A stretch of DNA of 64,000 bases from Oreocharis arfaki (lineage: Eukaryota; Chordata; Aves; Passeriformes; Paramythiidae). The stretch is taken from positions 1,078,102 to 1,142,101 of the forward strand of contig VZRR01011663.1 in assembly GCA_013398015.1 (NCBI GenBank), given 5' to 3'. The notes under the pieces were generated by a model, which was given only the letters and a program-made list of their open reading frames with translations, ran no database searches and had not been told where the DNA came from. The translations under genes were made by a program, and so were the position numbers. Shown here one piece after another: positions 37,584 through 49,739 of this stretch (position 1 is the stretch's first letter; the number at the start of each line of letters is the position of its first letter).

Positions 37584-40385
37584 AAGAGGAATGGGGCAGG
37601 TGCATGTCCATTAGAGATCAGTGGGGCAGGGATGCGAGCAGTAGGATGCAGTACAGTCCTCTACAGCAGAAAAGCCCAAGACAACCAGGGCAGCTGAGGC
37701 AAGGGTGTCCCATGTTCCTGCTTGGTCTGTGCCTGAGGTAGCACAGAACTACCTCAGAAGACAGCCTGCAGAGGGAATGATGAGCACCGCATGGTGTCAG
37801 GACACATTACAGACTGCCACATGGGTGCCAGCTGTTAATATTCCCAAGGGCAGCATAACAATGGGGACAGCCCACTAAAGCACAAAGGTTGTGGGACTGA
37901 TCAGAAAGACCTCCCTCCCTCCGTGGCATGGCCCTGAGGAACACAGCTAAGACACATCTGCTAATGTTTTTGCCAGACATGTTGGCAAGAGCTGTTTGGC
38001 ACTTGGGAAGGAAAAGGTCTTCATGTCTTGTCTTAACACCCTTTGGGTCCTATCTGTAGTTTGTATTTTTCCTCATTTCCAGTGACAAGCACAGTAGCTG
38101 CTGGGAAACTTGATGAGTCATAGCTGCAGGCTGCCAGGGAAAGGCAAGGTAAAGGGAAAGCAGGGACAGATGAGACAGCAGGGAAAGCTGCTGTCACTAA
38201 CCAGGCTCCAGATCATTGTTAGGTGGCTACCACTGGTTTCTCTGCAGTACCATGATCATGTATTTTCAGCTTTCTCTGGCTAAATCCATGGCATGAGGAG
38301 GAATTTGAGAACAGCCACATTATGCTACACATGTACCTGAAAGCAGCATGAGAGTCACTGTGCTCTTCTGACCAGAAAACGCAGTAGAAACTGCCCCCTG
38401 TAAATGTAGGAAGTTGAGAGGAGTTTGTCAGGCAGGTAATCTATGAGGAAAGCAGAACTCTGAGAAGGCCAAGAGGAACATGTCTGGATCAAGATATGCT
38501 GAAACTGCTTTTACTGTCGTCTTTCCTGAAAACTGGCAGCCATCACCCACCTTGGCTGCTCTGCTTTGCCATATGTCCCAAATCCAGCGGCACCACAAAT
38601 ATGCTGGGAAAAATCTTCCTGTGTCTAATGTTTCACACATAAATATAGAAGGGTAGAAGTCTTTTAGGTCACTGATTTGGTACACGTCTAATGTATTTTT
38701 CATGCAGTAATTTTAATATAAATATGATAGTGTCAGACACAGGGCATCTATTCCATTAGCGTCAAGTACTGAATGTCTCACAAGCAGTGAATCTAAGCAC
38801 CTGCTTAGATCCACAATGCTGATGTAGAGCAAGACCAAGTATTTCTTAGGCTGCTGTTCAGTTGTGTGTGGGAAACAGTTTTCCCACCTTAGGTAACAGA
38901 GCTACAGTGTCATAAGGGTACCTGCTCCATGACAAAGCTGATGCTATTCACAGCCCTTCGGGAAGAACTCAAGACGGAGGGATACACCTCCGTCACAGCA
39001 GCACAAGGACAACTTATTGGTGTTACAGAGCAGTTCAGCTAAAGAGATTGTTCTGCTTAATGCAGGTGAAAAACTGATTTATTTTTTCACAGTCTACCAC
39101 GTATCAGTCTCAAAACTAATCTCGCTTAAACTGATCTTCTGCTTTGTCAGAGAGATAATTCTGTGCTGGATTGTGCCTTGCTTCTGGTTCAAGATGCAAC
39201 ATTTATTCCCATCAGAGAACTTCATCTTCAATTAACTGCATTTTTGACCAAAACCAAAAGCAAAACACTGTCACTTAAAAACGTCCAGCCAATTCTACAC
39301 AGAAATCTGCTCCAAGGCCTGCTTATCTCAGTGTTTCTAGGAGAGCTGACAGTTGCTGAAATATAGGCACTGGGATTGCTAGTGTTGACAAGGCTTTAAA
39401 GCATCATCACACTGAGTAGCCATTAGAGGTTATATTTCATTGGAAGTAACGTAATTCAATTAGCATCACTCTTTAGTATGTCCCATCTCTGGAGGCTGAC
39501 AATAAGCCATATCATCCATCAGATTTTAACCTGAACTTTGCATTCTAGCCTCATAGATTGCCGGTTCTCCATTATGAATGGCTTCATATTTTTAGCGTCA
39601 TTTCTGAGGAAAAAGTGGTTATCTAATTATACCGTACATCCATTTGCCTGCTTGCCTCTCCTTAGCTTATCAACCAGTTTCAATCAGAAGGCAAAGGTCT
39701 TCAAGAAAATTAAGTTCCTATCAGTTTTGCAACTAATCAGAGGAAGGGTAAAGAAGAGAAATCATTTGCACGTCCCACTTGGGAGTGGTGAGCTACGTAA
39801 TCCCTGCAAACTGGCAGCCTGGTGAGCACGGACAGCTAATACTGTCTCTTTCTCCCTACAAGAAACACAGAAGGCTGAGGAATTTGTGCTACTGCAGGGA
39901 CAGAAGGTCAGAGAGACCCGTGTCTTGTACTGTGAGATGCAACACCTTAGGAAAGCATGCTCCTTTAGAACTGCTGTTCATGGAACAGCTATTTTATAAA
40001 CGCAGTGAGCTTAGTAATTTACGAAGAATTTCTTGTGCATATTTCTTCAGGAAAGAATGTCTTGAGTAATTCACTCTGACAGTCAAACATATTGCAAATA
40101 CAAAACATAAATTGCACAGAAAAGTGATGTAACATTTGTTTTCCCAAGTCTATGCATTTAAGCTTTATCCATAACCACATTTCCTTTCTCAGAATATCTG
40201 AAGTGCAGAGCAACTGATTCACTATGTTTATATGTTTAAACGATTACTCTTACTGATGATTATCAACATTACTGATTCATATTACTGTTGTTGTTCTGCC
40301 TTTTTGCTGCCTAACTGAACCTGATGTACTCATGTACTCTGCTAGTTCTTTATCACATTCATCAGCTGCACGAGGATTGTGACTT

Positions 40386-41315
40386 ATGACAACTTACTTC
40401 TCATGGGCAACTTGTTTACATCTGTCATTGCATCCATTCCTTTTCTCGCTCCCTCTCCATCCTTCCAAACTTTACCTCCTCCATATTGACATTTATGCTA
40501 AATCCCTTTTCTTTGGCCTTTCCCACTCACTGGCTCTCATAATCTCTGCATCTCCCCTTCTCCCGTGTCCACACATGCTCCATCCCAGCCTTGCCCCTCA
40601 TTCTACCACCTCTTTTTCTGCCTCCCACATACACTGTCATTATCTGTATCATCCGGCTTCCTCTCCTAGCCTGCTCTTTGCTCAGAAGGTAATCCCCTTC
40701 TTCTTCCTCACACAAAATTTTACGAGAAAGAGATCAGTGAACCTAGGGACCCTTATAAAAACACTTCTGCTGGACTTTCCTGGTTTCACTTGCTTACACT
40801 CCTATGTGGATAATATACACGGAAGCTGGACTTCCCTCTTACTCCTTCTGTTTTCACCTGCCTGCTCACCACCATCATCTCATGTTTTCTCCTACTCTCA
40901 CTGCCATCCCTGCCCTTTTCCCTGGTACTGCTAGGCCCCTGTGACACAGGTATCTTCAACTACATTCAAAGCACTTCTCCATCACCTCTTTTTGAGTGTT
41001 TCTCTGCAATATTTACACTATCAATTGACCATTGTCACCTTCTCCTCTGCTTCTAATGAACTCCAGCGAATGCACAGCTTCGCTTCGCTTCAGACATTTG
41101 CTTACTCTTCAAACCTATCATCCCCTTCCTCAAATAAAACTGCTTCTCTATTCCTTGTAAACTTTGGAGGTTGATATTTTATTGCTAGAAGAGGTTGCCT
41201 TCTACCATCTGGGGAGTTACCCGCCAAATTTCAGATGCACCTGCTCACGATCTACCCAGGGTGTGAACCCCATTGTACATCAGATGCCTCAAATATTCCC
41301 AGGTAAGAGCCACAT

Positions 41316-41352
<37 letters not shown>

Positions 41353-41660
41353 TCTCTCTGTTCTGCTGGAAGACAGCCCATGTTGCCAAGAACAGTCACC
41401 CATCAGCTGCAGGTAGGCTGGCAAACTCCCACATCCGAAATACCAAGTTTTACTCCTCCCTCACACCCGTTACTCACTCCTTATGCCATCCCTCAGGGAG
41501 CACCAGTGAAACTTTCAGGACAAGACCACCAAGCCTCTTGCCCTCATTCCTATACTTTTTATAACTTTTGTCACACTCCTGTTCCTCATTTTCTCATCCA
41601 CATATGCCACCCTTTCCCTCCCCCTCTACCTTATTTTCTGAATTCCTAGAAAGCTCTCTG
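40386..41660. other. Pyrimidine-biased block in FGF9 intron 2
   Basis: For about 1.3 kb the plus strand is strongly enriched in C and T with few G, giving long open frames on the plus strand (40386-40934, 40941-41174, 41164-41649) that read as Ser/Pro/Leu/His-rich low-complexity protein. No domain is recognisable. The block contains the AC microsatellite. It could be an eroded repeat, a purine-rich splicing-control region of the FGF9 pre-mRNA, or an antisense transcript. Confidence 0.5.
41319..41348. repeat. (AC)15 microsatellite in FGF9 intron 2
   Basis: Perfect AC dinucleotide run, followed by CTCACTCTCTCTG. Likely length-polymorphic. Confidence 0.95.
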
Positions 41661-42008
41661 CCTACACACAAAAGGAATACACTTATCTCGATTTAGGTTT
41701 CTACTGACAGGAGACATTTACAAATCTTATAGTACATCCTTCAGTCTTCAGTGACCAGCTCTGGTCATCAGAGCCCTATTGTTTGTATCCAAATTGTCAT
41801 TCATCTGCATTATTACTCATTCCCGATTTTGTCACCTTTTCCCTCTCCCACATTCATTGTATCACCCACAGGGTCTTGTTTTGAATTAGATTTAAAGATA
41901 TTTAGAGCAGAAAGAGTGCTCGTACAGCACACACACATAGTGCAACAGGAGGCCATAGAAGCTAGTGTTTCCCCCACAGAACGTAAAGATCATAACTGCC
42001 CAAGGCTA

Positions 42009-42218
<210 letters not shown>

Positions 42219-44979
42219 CTATTTTCAAGGCTTTTTTCCCATTTTCTAAGTTGTTTGGAAGAAGATGAGGACAAAATTAATATATAATACTTCAGGTTCT
42301 TTGGGTCTTTTTTAGAATGATGCATTGCAGATAGCATTAGTGTATCAAACTAAAAGATTGCTCTCAATCTTTCTCATCATTCCTAAACACATACCTTAAG
42401 CTCAGTTACACTGATTTTCACAACCGATAACACATTCAGAGAAAAAAAAAATCTTTTTAGATTGCCAAAATTAGAAGTGAGCAACCTATGAAACTTGTCT
42501 TGCAAAACAAATTCTGAAAAAATACATTTTAATCATGATTGTGAAATAAAACACTGTTACACATGGAACCAAAAGATCTCCTTTTAGACATCAATGAATC
42601 AGGAATACATGGAAAGGTTTACTCACAGTATGATCTTCCAGAGGCTTGAGATATGAAAATCCTTAGTATAGTCCAGTGTCATGCATTTCTGTTTAGATAG
42701 TAACCATTCTCTCTGATGTGTTATTATTTACTCATCTGAAATTCAGACATTAAAACATCCTACACCTAAGTGTAATAGTGTGTACATGATTAAGTTTTCC
42801 TATGCACGTAACAGCAAGGTTACGCAGACATTTGTGCACTTAGAAATAAGAATACTTTGCAGAGAAGCACTGCTTCTGCAAATCTCCAAGGTTCAGCATC
42901 CACATGCACAGTACAGCAAGTATCTGTATCAAGTATTGGCTCATCTGGTTCTGAAGATATGGGGATTTTCTGGCAGTCTTCCCTGCCAGAAAATTGGTTA
43001 CCTCTTCAATGAGGATGCTGCCGGCCAAACCTGTCATAACCCTAGGGATCTTGTGTAAAAACATGGAAATTTCTTCCTGTTTGGGAGTGCTCATCTAAGA
43101 CTGTAATGATCTCACAGGAAGGGATCCAGCAACATTCAGAAGCATGCTGCTGTGTTATGCTACTTTCTGAGTCACAAAATAAGGTGTGTCCTGCACGGAG
43201 TAGCATTTGCCATGTATTATATGAATTTTCGTGTCTAAGCACACAGTGTAACTATTTTTTAAAGCTTATTGGAAACTTTATGTACATGAAATACTGAAAT
43301 AACAGTACAGTGTGTGTTGAGCCTCATGTGGACAATAAAAAAGCACTTTTGTGGCTTTTTTTAAAAATTAATTTGACATCTCCCGCAAAACAATTGTGCG
43401 CTAATCAATAGCAGGCATGAATCACATAGATCTAACATAGTACAATTTGAAGCCAATAGGGAAAATTTATAGCCAAGCTAATGTAAAGATGAAAATTATT
43501 CCCTGTAAGGGACTATTGATCATTACCTTATATATTATTCAGCACTACAAACACCATGGTATTATTGTTTTGATAACCGTTTTTTAAGGCCTGGGCATTT
43601 TGAATTATTCTCTACATATGCACAAATAAAAAATACTGGGAGGAAATATTTAGTAGTTATGGATTCTTTAAGTAATATAAAGTGGCAGCCCACCGTTTAT
43701 CTGGTATATACAGTATCTCAGATACAATTGATCCATTGAAACAATTTTAAAATTCCCATTATATCAGGACATGCAATACTTTCAGATTTCTAACTAAGGT
43801 TTTTTCTCTAAAGCTTTTACCAAAATATCATATTACTTGATACACGTTACCAAGCAATTTTAACTGAGGTTAAATCTTACATTAAGTGTGTATTATACAC
43901 CACTGCTGTTAATTTAGTGAGTCTGGCATCTTTCATATCAGTCCAAATGTAGTCTTTAATTGCTGCCATCATTTCAAATATTTGGGTGCATGCTGCTTAG
44001 TGCATCAAAAGAACAAAAAAAGCACTGTCATGTCTATTGTAAGTGCAGAAAATTAATTTAAGGTCCTTGGCAAAGAGCATCCACATACTTGAGATCAGAA
44101 CAGAGACTTCTTCATTTGAAATACTCAAAAGCCTACTCAAAGCAACTTTTATGTGCCATATTAAGTCCTTCAAGAGATTATCTGGGGCCAAGCATACAGT
44201 CTTGTCAGTTTAAGGATTGCACTTGTCTCACAGTTGTGTGAATATTTTCACTGTGTAGTTTCTATAATATACAGATACAACTTAGGACCTGAACTAGATA
44301 TTAAAATAGATAATCCTCTTCAAAATGAGGCTGTATCAAATGAAAATCAGGACAACTCCAAACTTTGAAAGCTAGGGCCCTATTTATAGCTAAAAATGTG
44401 GAAGAGAAGACAAGTAGAGAGGAAATAACTGTCTCAGTACAAGGGGTGCTGAATTTCTTCTCACTGAGCGTTTTCTTTAATGAAACCACTTCAATGCAAA
44501 GACCCATTCCTTCACAAGGATAGGAAGAAAGTTTCAGGGAAGCTATTTATTCCTTACATGTCCACATCAGCTCTTCATGCACCTTCTTCTACATGATCCA
44601 ACTCAGACCAATGTGAATGGTGCAGGACACCAGCCTGACATAAATGCTGGTCGTGCTCTCCTGACGGGCTCGCGGATGAGAGGAGGTGTGTTGTTCACAA
44701 AAGTGAAATTGTAATTTTCATCTATCTTAGCTCTGGTGAAGAGCAGGTCTACAGAAGCATTTTGCTTGGCCTTTCGGCAATGAACACCTCTGCAACTGCA
44801 CGGTTTTATGTTGTTGCCGGTTTGCCCTTTGCTCGTTTTTGTCTCGTGGCTACACGTTGGCTTTCTTTGTATCAACGGGTTGGAGGAGTTCAGCTTTCCC
44901 TTAGCACTCTAACGCACCATCTATGACAAGGAAGACGGTGAACAAGTATCTCTGCCAGCCACTTCTTTGTACGGCTTCC

Positions 44980-45800
44980 AGGGGAAGGGGAGCGCAGGGG
45001 GAGCGGTGGGGGACCCGCCGGACTGTCCTCTCCCCGGGCTGCCGCGGAGAGCAGCGGGGCGAGGGAAGCCGAGCCCTTCGTGGCTAAGAAGCCGCTGGGA
45101 GGTCAGCCCAGTGATGGGGCGAGGGAAGGGGCTTCCCCGGCGCCCCCCTGCCCCCGGCGCCTCCCTCTCGGCCTCCAGCCCGCCGGCCGAGGCTGCGGTG
45201 CGGGGCTGCGCGGAGAGACGCGGGGCTGGGCGCTCCGCCGGGATGCGTCCCGCCTGTCGCAGCTGTCACCACCCCGCCCGCTCCCCCACATGATGCCAAT
45301 TAAAAGACAAGGGAGCGCAGACAGACACAGCACCCCCAGGCAGCACGGCCTTGCTTTAGTTTCACGCTCTTACAGCGCCCTTGCCCGCACCCCCCTGCTT
45401 TAGTTTCACGCTCTTACAGCGCCCTTGCCCGCACCCTCCTCATCCCCTCCCCTCTGCAAAGCTCAGTAGCAGAGGAGACTGTCGGGCCTTCTCGGCGCCT
45501 TTCCCTCCCCCTAAAACCTGGCCCACGATTCCCAGTCCCGGGGGCCAGAGCCTTCCCCGCATGCATCACCTTCCCCCCCGCCCCGCCCCGGTCTGCTGGC
45601 TCTCTCCAGAGACAGCATGGGGCCGGGGGCAGGCCCGCCCACCCGCATCCAGCAGCAGAGGGGCGGGCAGCCGCAGGGACCCCCGTCCGGAGCCGCCCCC
45701 GCGCCCTCCCGGCGCTGAGCCCGCCCCGCCAGCCCAGCGCCGGAGCAGGCAGGGCGGGCTGGGGAGGCGGGAGGGCGGGCGGCTGCGCGGCTCCCGCAGA
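44980..45800. promoter_or_regulatory. CpG island in FGF9 intron 1 (distal)
   Basis: About 0.8 kb of CG-dense sequence with GC boxes, beginning abruptly after AT-rich DNA and ending in a T-rich stretch at 45866. It contains a 44-bp tandem duplication. It might be an alternative promoter or enhancer island; no TATA is evident. Confidence 0.75.
45352..45439. repeat. 44-bp tandem duplication
   Basis: The unit beginning TGCTTTAGTTTCACGCTCTT occurs at 45352-45395 and again at 45396-45439, with one difference that I can see near the end. Near-identity suggests a young duplication or an assembly artefact in the GC-rich island. Confidence 0.9.
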
Positions 45801-46600
45801 TGATGAACGCAGCGGTTCCTTGTAGCAGCAGGTCCCGGGGAGCGGAGGTCACCTGCTGACAAGCTTTTTTTTTTTTCCTTTTCCTGCATGCTCCTATTTT
45901 TTTAATGCTGTGCATGCAGTACTTGTGCTGACGCACAGAGGCACGCCTCTCCGCTGTTACAGAGTTCCTGAATTTCCAATGACTCTACTGTCTAGCCAAT
46001 GCCCTACACTAAAGGAGACTGCATCCAAAAAATTTCTTTTGTGACCCAGGAGAGATAAGGCTTTGATCACCTGAGACCACATTACGGGAGAGACCGAGCC
46101 GGGTTCTCCCGGGGAGCTTTTCTCTTAGAGATGGACATCTTGCTGCAGGAATTGCGAAATGCCAGGGCTCCCAGAACCGGGCGAGTATAGACACACAATA
46201 TGGCTCGGTTTATTGTACGCAATAGGCACACATCCAACATAGCATCACAAAAGAATTACTCTTATCTGATGTCTCTCCAGAGGTGTGTGCGGGGAGGGGG
46301 ATTCCCACAGGGCAGATCCCAGAGAGGAGTTTACGCGCAGCCCCCGGGGTTTTCTCTTTGTCCTCCTTATTACTGGAGAAAAACTTCCTTCTGACGCGTA
46401 CCCCCACATCCACACGCGCCCGCGCAGGTTTCCCGCACACGCTCGCAGGAGACCATGTGAGCCCGCTCTCCCCAGGGCAGCTGCCGAGCTGGGATGCAGA
46501 CCTCCCCAGGATCATCAGAAGACTTTAAAATCACGAGAACTCAGATAGCATCTGCTGTTCTGTGACCTTCTGGCAAGCACAACAGCAATGTCACGGCACC

Positions 46601-46608
46601 TATATAAA
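46601..46608 (+). promoter_or_regulatory. TATA box antisense to FGF9 in intron 1
   Basis: CACC-TATATAAAAG on the plus strand is a near-perfect TATA consensus, followed by GC-rich sequence where a start would fall near 46632. It lies in a CpG island, opposite in direction to FGF9. It could drive an antisense non-coding transcript toward exon 1. Only the motif is visible. Confidence 0.4.
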
Positions 46609-46790
46609 AGTACCGAGATCCCCTTCCCGCCCCCAAAGAAGCCGGGAGACCCAAGGCATCCCATGGGTTTGCCGAGCCCGGTCTTCCCAGCCCCGGAGCG
46701 AGCAGAGGCATCACCGGCGCGCTGCATGGGAAGAGTTATCACCGAGGCGCGTCCTGGTGGGGGGAAAAGGGAGATCAAACCGACAAGGAC

Positions 46791-46838
46791 NNNNNNNNNN
46801 NNNNNNNNNNNNNNNNNNNNNNNNNNNNNNNNNNNNNN
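46791..46838. other. Assembly gap (48 Ns)
   Basis: Run of 48 N within GC-rich sequence, typical of a polymerase-refractory or collapsed GC region in a draft assembly. Other isolated Ns are at 47097, 48449 and 55206, all in CpG islands. Confidence 0.99.
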
Positions 46839-47639
46839 AGCCAAGGCGCTGCAAGAGGTGGAAGAACTGTCCCTCGGAATTGTCAGCTTCCTACAACTGC
46901 GGCTGGAAAGCCATTTTTAAAAATAGACGCCACGAATAATGTGGTCACCGCCGCCTTGCGAAGGGAACAGCTGGCGGCCCTCCTCCGGGGGCGGCGGGGC
47001 CCCGCGGGCCGCCGGCCCCCCGCCGCCCCGGCTGCCGGTACGCGCAGCGCCCTACCCCTGCTGCGGCCCCGCACCGCGCCTCCCCCCAGCCCCGCGNTTT
47101 TCTCGCCAGCAAGCGTGGATGTTGCACCCCCGGGAGACCCGCGACGCTGCACCCACCCCGCACCCACCCCCGGAGACCCCGGGCGGCGTGGGAGGGAGGA
47201 AGAGCCTGCAAGCAGCGTGAGAGTGTCAGGGAGCAGCGGATGGAGGGGGATGGAGGATGAACCTGCGACCATGCGAGAGCCTCAGTCCTCTCCTCCCCTG
47301 TCCCTCCCTCCCCTGTTCCCTTATGAGCCTTTTGGAGATCATCTCCTACAACACCGGCATTATCTAAATAGCTTCACAAAGCAATAAAATACAGCTTAGA
47401 TATCGTTCAACATCTGGCATTAAAATACAAAGAGAGAAAAAAAATCAACACAGGACTTTGTTTTTACGACTGAATTTAAGTGCTGTCAGGTTGATTCACT
47501 CACAGGTTAACTCCTTCCAACAGCTGGGAGCGTGGCGAGCTAACCTGGCATATTTTCCGCACCCCTCCTTAAAAAAACCCCTAAGGAATCAGCTCAGCCA
47601 GGCTGTTTTAGTCACTTTCATACATTCTATCTGCCGGGC

Positions 47640-48480
47640 CTTTAACAGGCTCCCTGGTAGCCGAGAAGCTCCAGGCCCACCGGACTCGCGTGTGCATGTG
47701 TGCGTGTGTGCATGCACAGGCTCTCCGGAGCGGCCGGGGCCATCAGCCCCCCAGCCCTTGCTGCTGAGTCACAAACAGTGTCCCCTGGAAAGGAAACCCA
47801 GGGAACGCTCTTTTCGAATTTGCTGCCAGCCTGACACGCCACACAGCTCGAGAAAGGCAGGTTTTGGCGCAGGATTCCCGGCTGGTTCCGGACCCCACCT
47901 GCGCTCCCTCTTTCCCGGGGCGCCGGCCACCGGCAGCGCCGCACGGCTGTGGGCGCGGGCTCGGGCGGGCGGCGAGCCCCGCTGCGGGTCGGCGTGCGCT
48001 GCCGGTAAATCCTCGCCGAGCAGCGAACCAGGCAGGGTGTGCAATTCGGGCAGTTACTAGGGCAGGTAATCGGCAGAGAAAACGAAAGAAAAGCCCTCGT
48101 CAATTTGCGTATAGGACGAGAGCCACTCCCTCCAGGAAACTCGGTGAATTTTAAATTGTGGTGGTTAATGATTAAAAACCCTTTAAAGTCGCGAAATCAA
48201 ATCATTCAGCAGAAACGTCCCGAGCAAAAATTCCACCACCGCCACCACCACCTCCCAGTACGCGTCTGCTCTTAAGCAGAACTTGGGGCTACACAAACAT
48301 CGCTACCAAACACCCGGCCACTTCGGCGAGGGCTCCCGCTCCGCCGCGGTGGTGCCGCTTGTGTACATCTGCACCCCCGAACACATTCATTTTTCCCCTC
48401 GGCGGATCAGCCATCAACACAAACCCCCCTTCCCGCCCGCCTCGCACCNTCGCACCCCCCACCGTCCCCCCGCCCGCAGT
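47640..48480. promoter_or_regulatory. CpG island next to FGF9 exon 1 (intron 1 side)
   Basis: GC-rich, CG-dense sequence beginning about 50 bp inside intron 1, strongest at 47640-48060 and again 48300-48480. A single N lies at 48449. It is one of several islands flanking FGF9, a pattern typical of developmental regulators. Confidence 0.75.
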
Positions 48481-48533
48481 TCTGCCCCATTATTTCATCA
48501 CATGACCACTAAAGGGTTAAGAATAATACCTAC

Positions 48534-48810
48534 CAAATCTGCTGTGGTCTTGCCTGGTTCCCTGGATAGTACCATTGGGGAAGATTTCTAAATGAAATCC
48601 AGTCCTGCAGTATAGCTGCCTCCGCCTGAGGATCCCCTTTAAATGGTCCAAGTCCGTGACCGCAGGCCCCCTGGGTAGCCCACCTGCCTCAGACTGACCC
48701 AGGTGGTCACTTAACAAAACCGGACTATCCACCGGCAAAACGGGCACATTCCCAAAGGGTACTGCATCCTGCACACCGAAATAGTTCCCAACTTCACCTA
48801 AGGGAGCCAT
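48534..48810 (-). CDS. FGF9: FGF9 coding exon 1 (residues 1-92 plus first base of codon 93)
   Basis: Encodes the N-terminal part of fibroblast growth factor 9, a secreted heparin-binding ligand of FGF receptors. The ATG is at 48810-48808 and the protein begins MAPLGEVGNYFGV, as in all FGF9 proteins I know. Visible features are the FGF9-type N-terminus without a classical cleavable signal peptide (the family is exported through an uncleaved hydrophobic segment near residues 20-35), the start of the beta-trefoil core at ILRRRQLYC (residues 60-68, Cys68), and an N-glycosylation sequon NGT at 79-81. The exon ends AGA TTT G followed by a GTAGGT donor (48533-48528), so the intron is phase 1. Residue 87 is Gln; I recall Lys in mammals. 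The start codon has G at +4 but C at -3, a suboptimal Kozak context. Total coding length across the three exons (277+104+246 bp) is 208 codons plus stop. Confidence 0.98.
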
Positions 48811-49373
48811 CAGAAGATTCTGCTTTTAGAGAATGAGAATAAACAATAATGATGGTGCCAAACCCAGGAGATATAAGATTAGGTATATTCCACTCCTCTC
48901 CCCTCCCTAGCGCAGTTACAGAGAAAATGTTCTTTCTTCAATCCATTAAATGCATAAATAAAAGTAATATTCTGTTTTGACTGGTACAGGTTCAAGGTCA
49001 AACCAGTTAGTCTAAGAAACCACCACTTTATACTCACACACTGACATATTTATAAACATATAGATGTGTATATCTATATAAATGCATATATCCCCAGCTC
49101 TTAGCAAGCAATACGGTCTTCAGCCCATCCAACTGTAATAAAGAAAAAAATCCGTAGTTTCTCCATTTGGTTTAAGATAAGAATGACCATAGCAACTTAA
49201 ATACCTAGGCGTTGTAGGGATTTTTTTTTAAGATGCACAGGCTACGTCAGGATTTATGGATTCTGACTCCAGAAAGGCATGCGCTGTTTTTACTCTATAA
49301 CAGACTGCATACATCAGCATGAATCCTGCAAAGGGGGAGGGGGAAATCTCACGTTGTTGGCTGAGATAAATCC

Positions 49374-49408
49374 AAAAAAAAAAAAGGAAAAAAGAAAAAG
49401 GAAAAAAA
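49374..49408. repeat. A-rich low-complexity run
   Basis: Thirty-five bases of almost pure A with scattered G on the plus strand (T/C on the FGF9 mRNA strand). As RNA it would be a pyrimidine tract of the kind bound by PTB. Confidence 0.8.
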
Positions 49409-49428
49409 ACTTTTGACGTCCAAATCTA

Positions 49429-49620
49429 TTATCCAGAATTCTCAGGAGGCTCAGCAGATGTCCACTGGTTTAGGATTATTGACGATCCACAAGCAAAGCA
49501 GCAACATACAAGTGCTTGTGTCTTTCTTGGCTGGCTCGAAACAGGTGTTGCTTCTGCAGGGCTCCCTGTGAAATGTTGTACTCCAGCACTGAGCTGCAGC
49601 TCTTGACTGTGGATCTCCAT
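49429..49620 (-). promoter_or_regulatory. FGF9: Second, overlapping upstream ORF (63 codons)
   Basis: ATG at 49620-49618 starts MEIHSQELQLSAG and runs to TAA at 49431-49429. It overlaps the preceding uORF in another frame. G at +4 but no purine at -3. It ends about 620 nt before the FGF9 ATG, leaving room for reinitiation. Confidence 0.35.
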
Positions 49621-49651
49621 CCAGCACGCAGAGTGGCGCAGGAAGAGGCAT
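49451..49651 (-). promoter_or_regulatory. FGF9: Upstream ORF in FGF9 5'UTR (66 codons)
   Basis: ATG at 49651-49649 opens a 66-residue frame (MPLPAPLCVLDGDPQ...) ending at TGA 49453-49451. The initiation context is weak (C at -3, C at +4). Human FGF9 is reported to be under uORF and IRES translational control. Whether this frame is the counterpart needs alignment. Confidence 0.35.
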
Positions 49652-49739
49652 TGGGCTGGGTTTAAGGTAGTCCTGATTGCTGCTGGAAGGATTCTCCGAG
49701 GTCCTAGCGCTCAGCCCTACCTGCTGCAATACTGAGCCG

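Larger units (their letters stand above)
46270..47290. promoter_or_regulatory. CpG island in FGF9 intron 1 containing an assembly gap
   Basis: CG-dense block with a 48-N gap at 46791-46838 and a single N at 47097. It becomes extremely GC-rich at 46970-47100. A plus-strand TATA box lies at its left side. ORFs here are composition artefacts. Confidence 0.75.

Noticed and set aside
36961..37611. 216-codon minus-strand open frame
   Set aside because: Runs through a CR1 3' fragment and has no protein similarity.
40386..40934. 182-codon plus-strand open frame, Ser/Leu/Pro/His-rich
   Set aside because: Caused by the pyrimidine bias of the block, which removes stop codons from one strand.
44603..44875. 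90-codon minus-strand frame with an Asn-rich, ligand-like look beside an intron 1 CpG island
   Set aside because: No recognisable family and no flanking splice consensus that would join it in frame with FGF9 exons.
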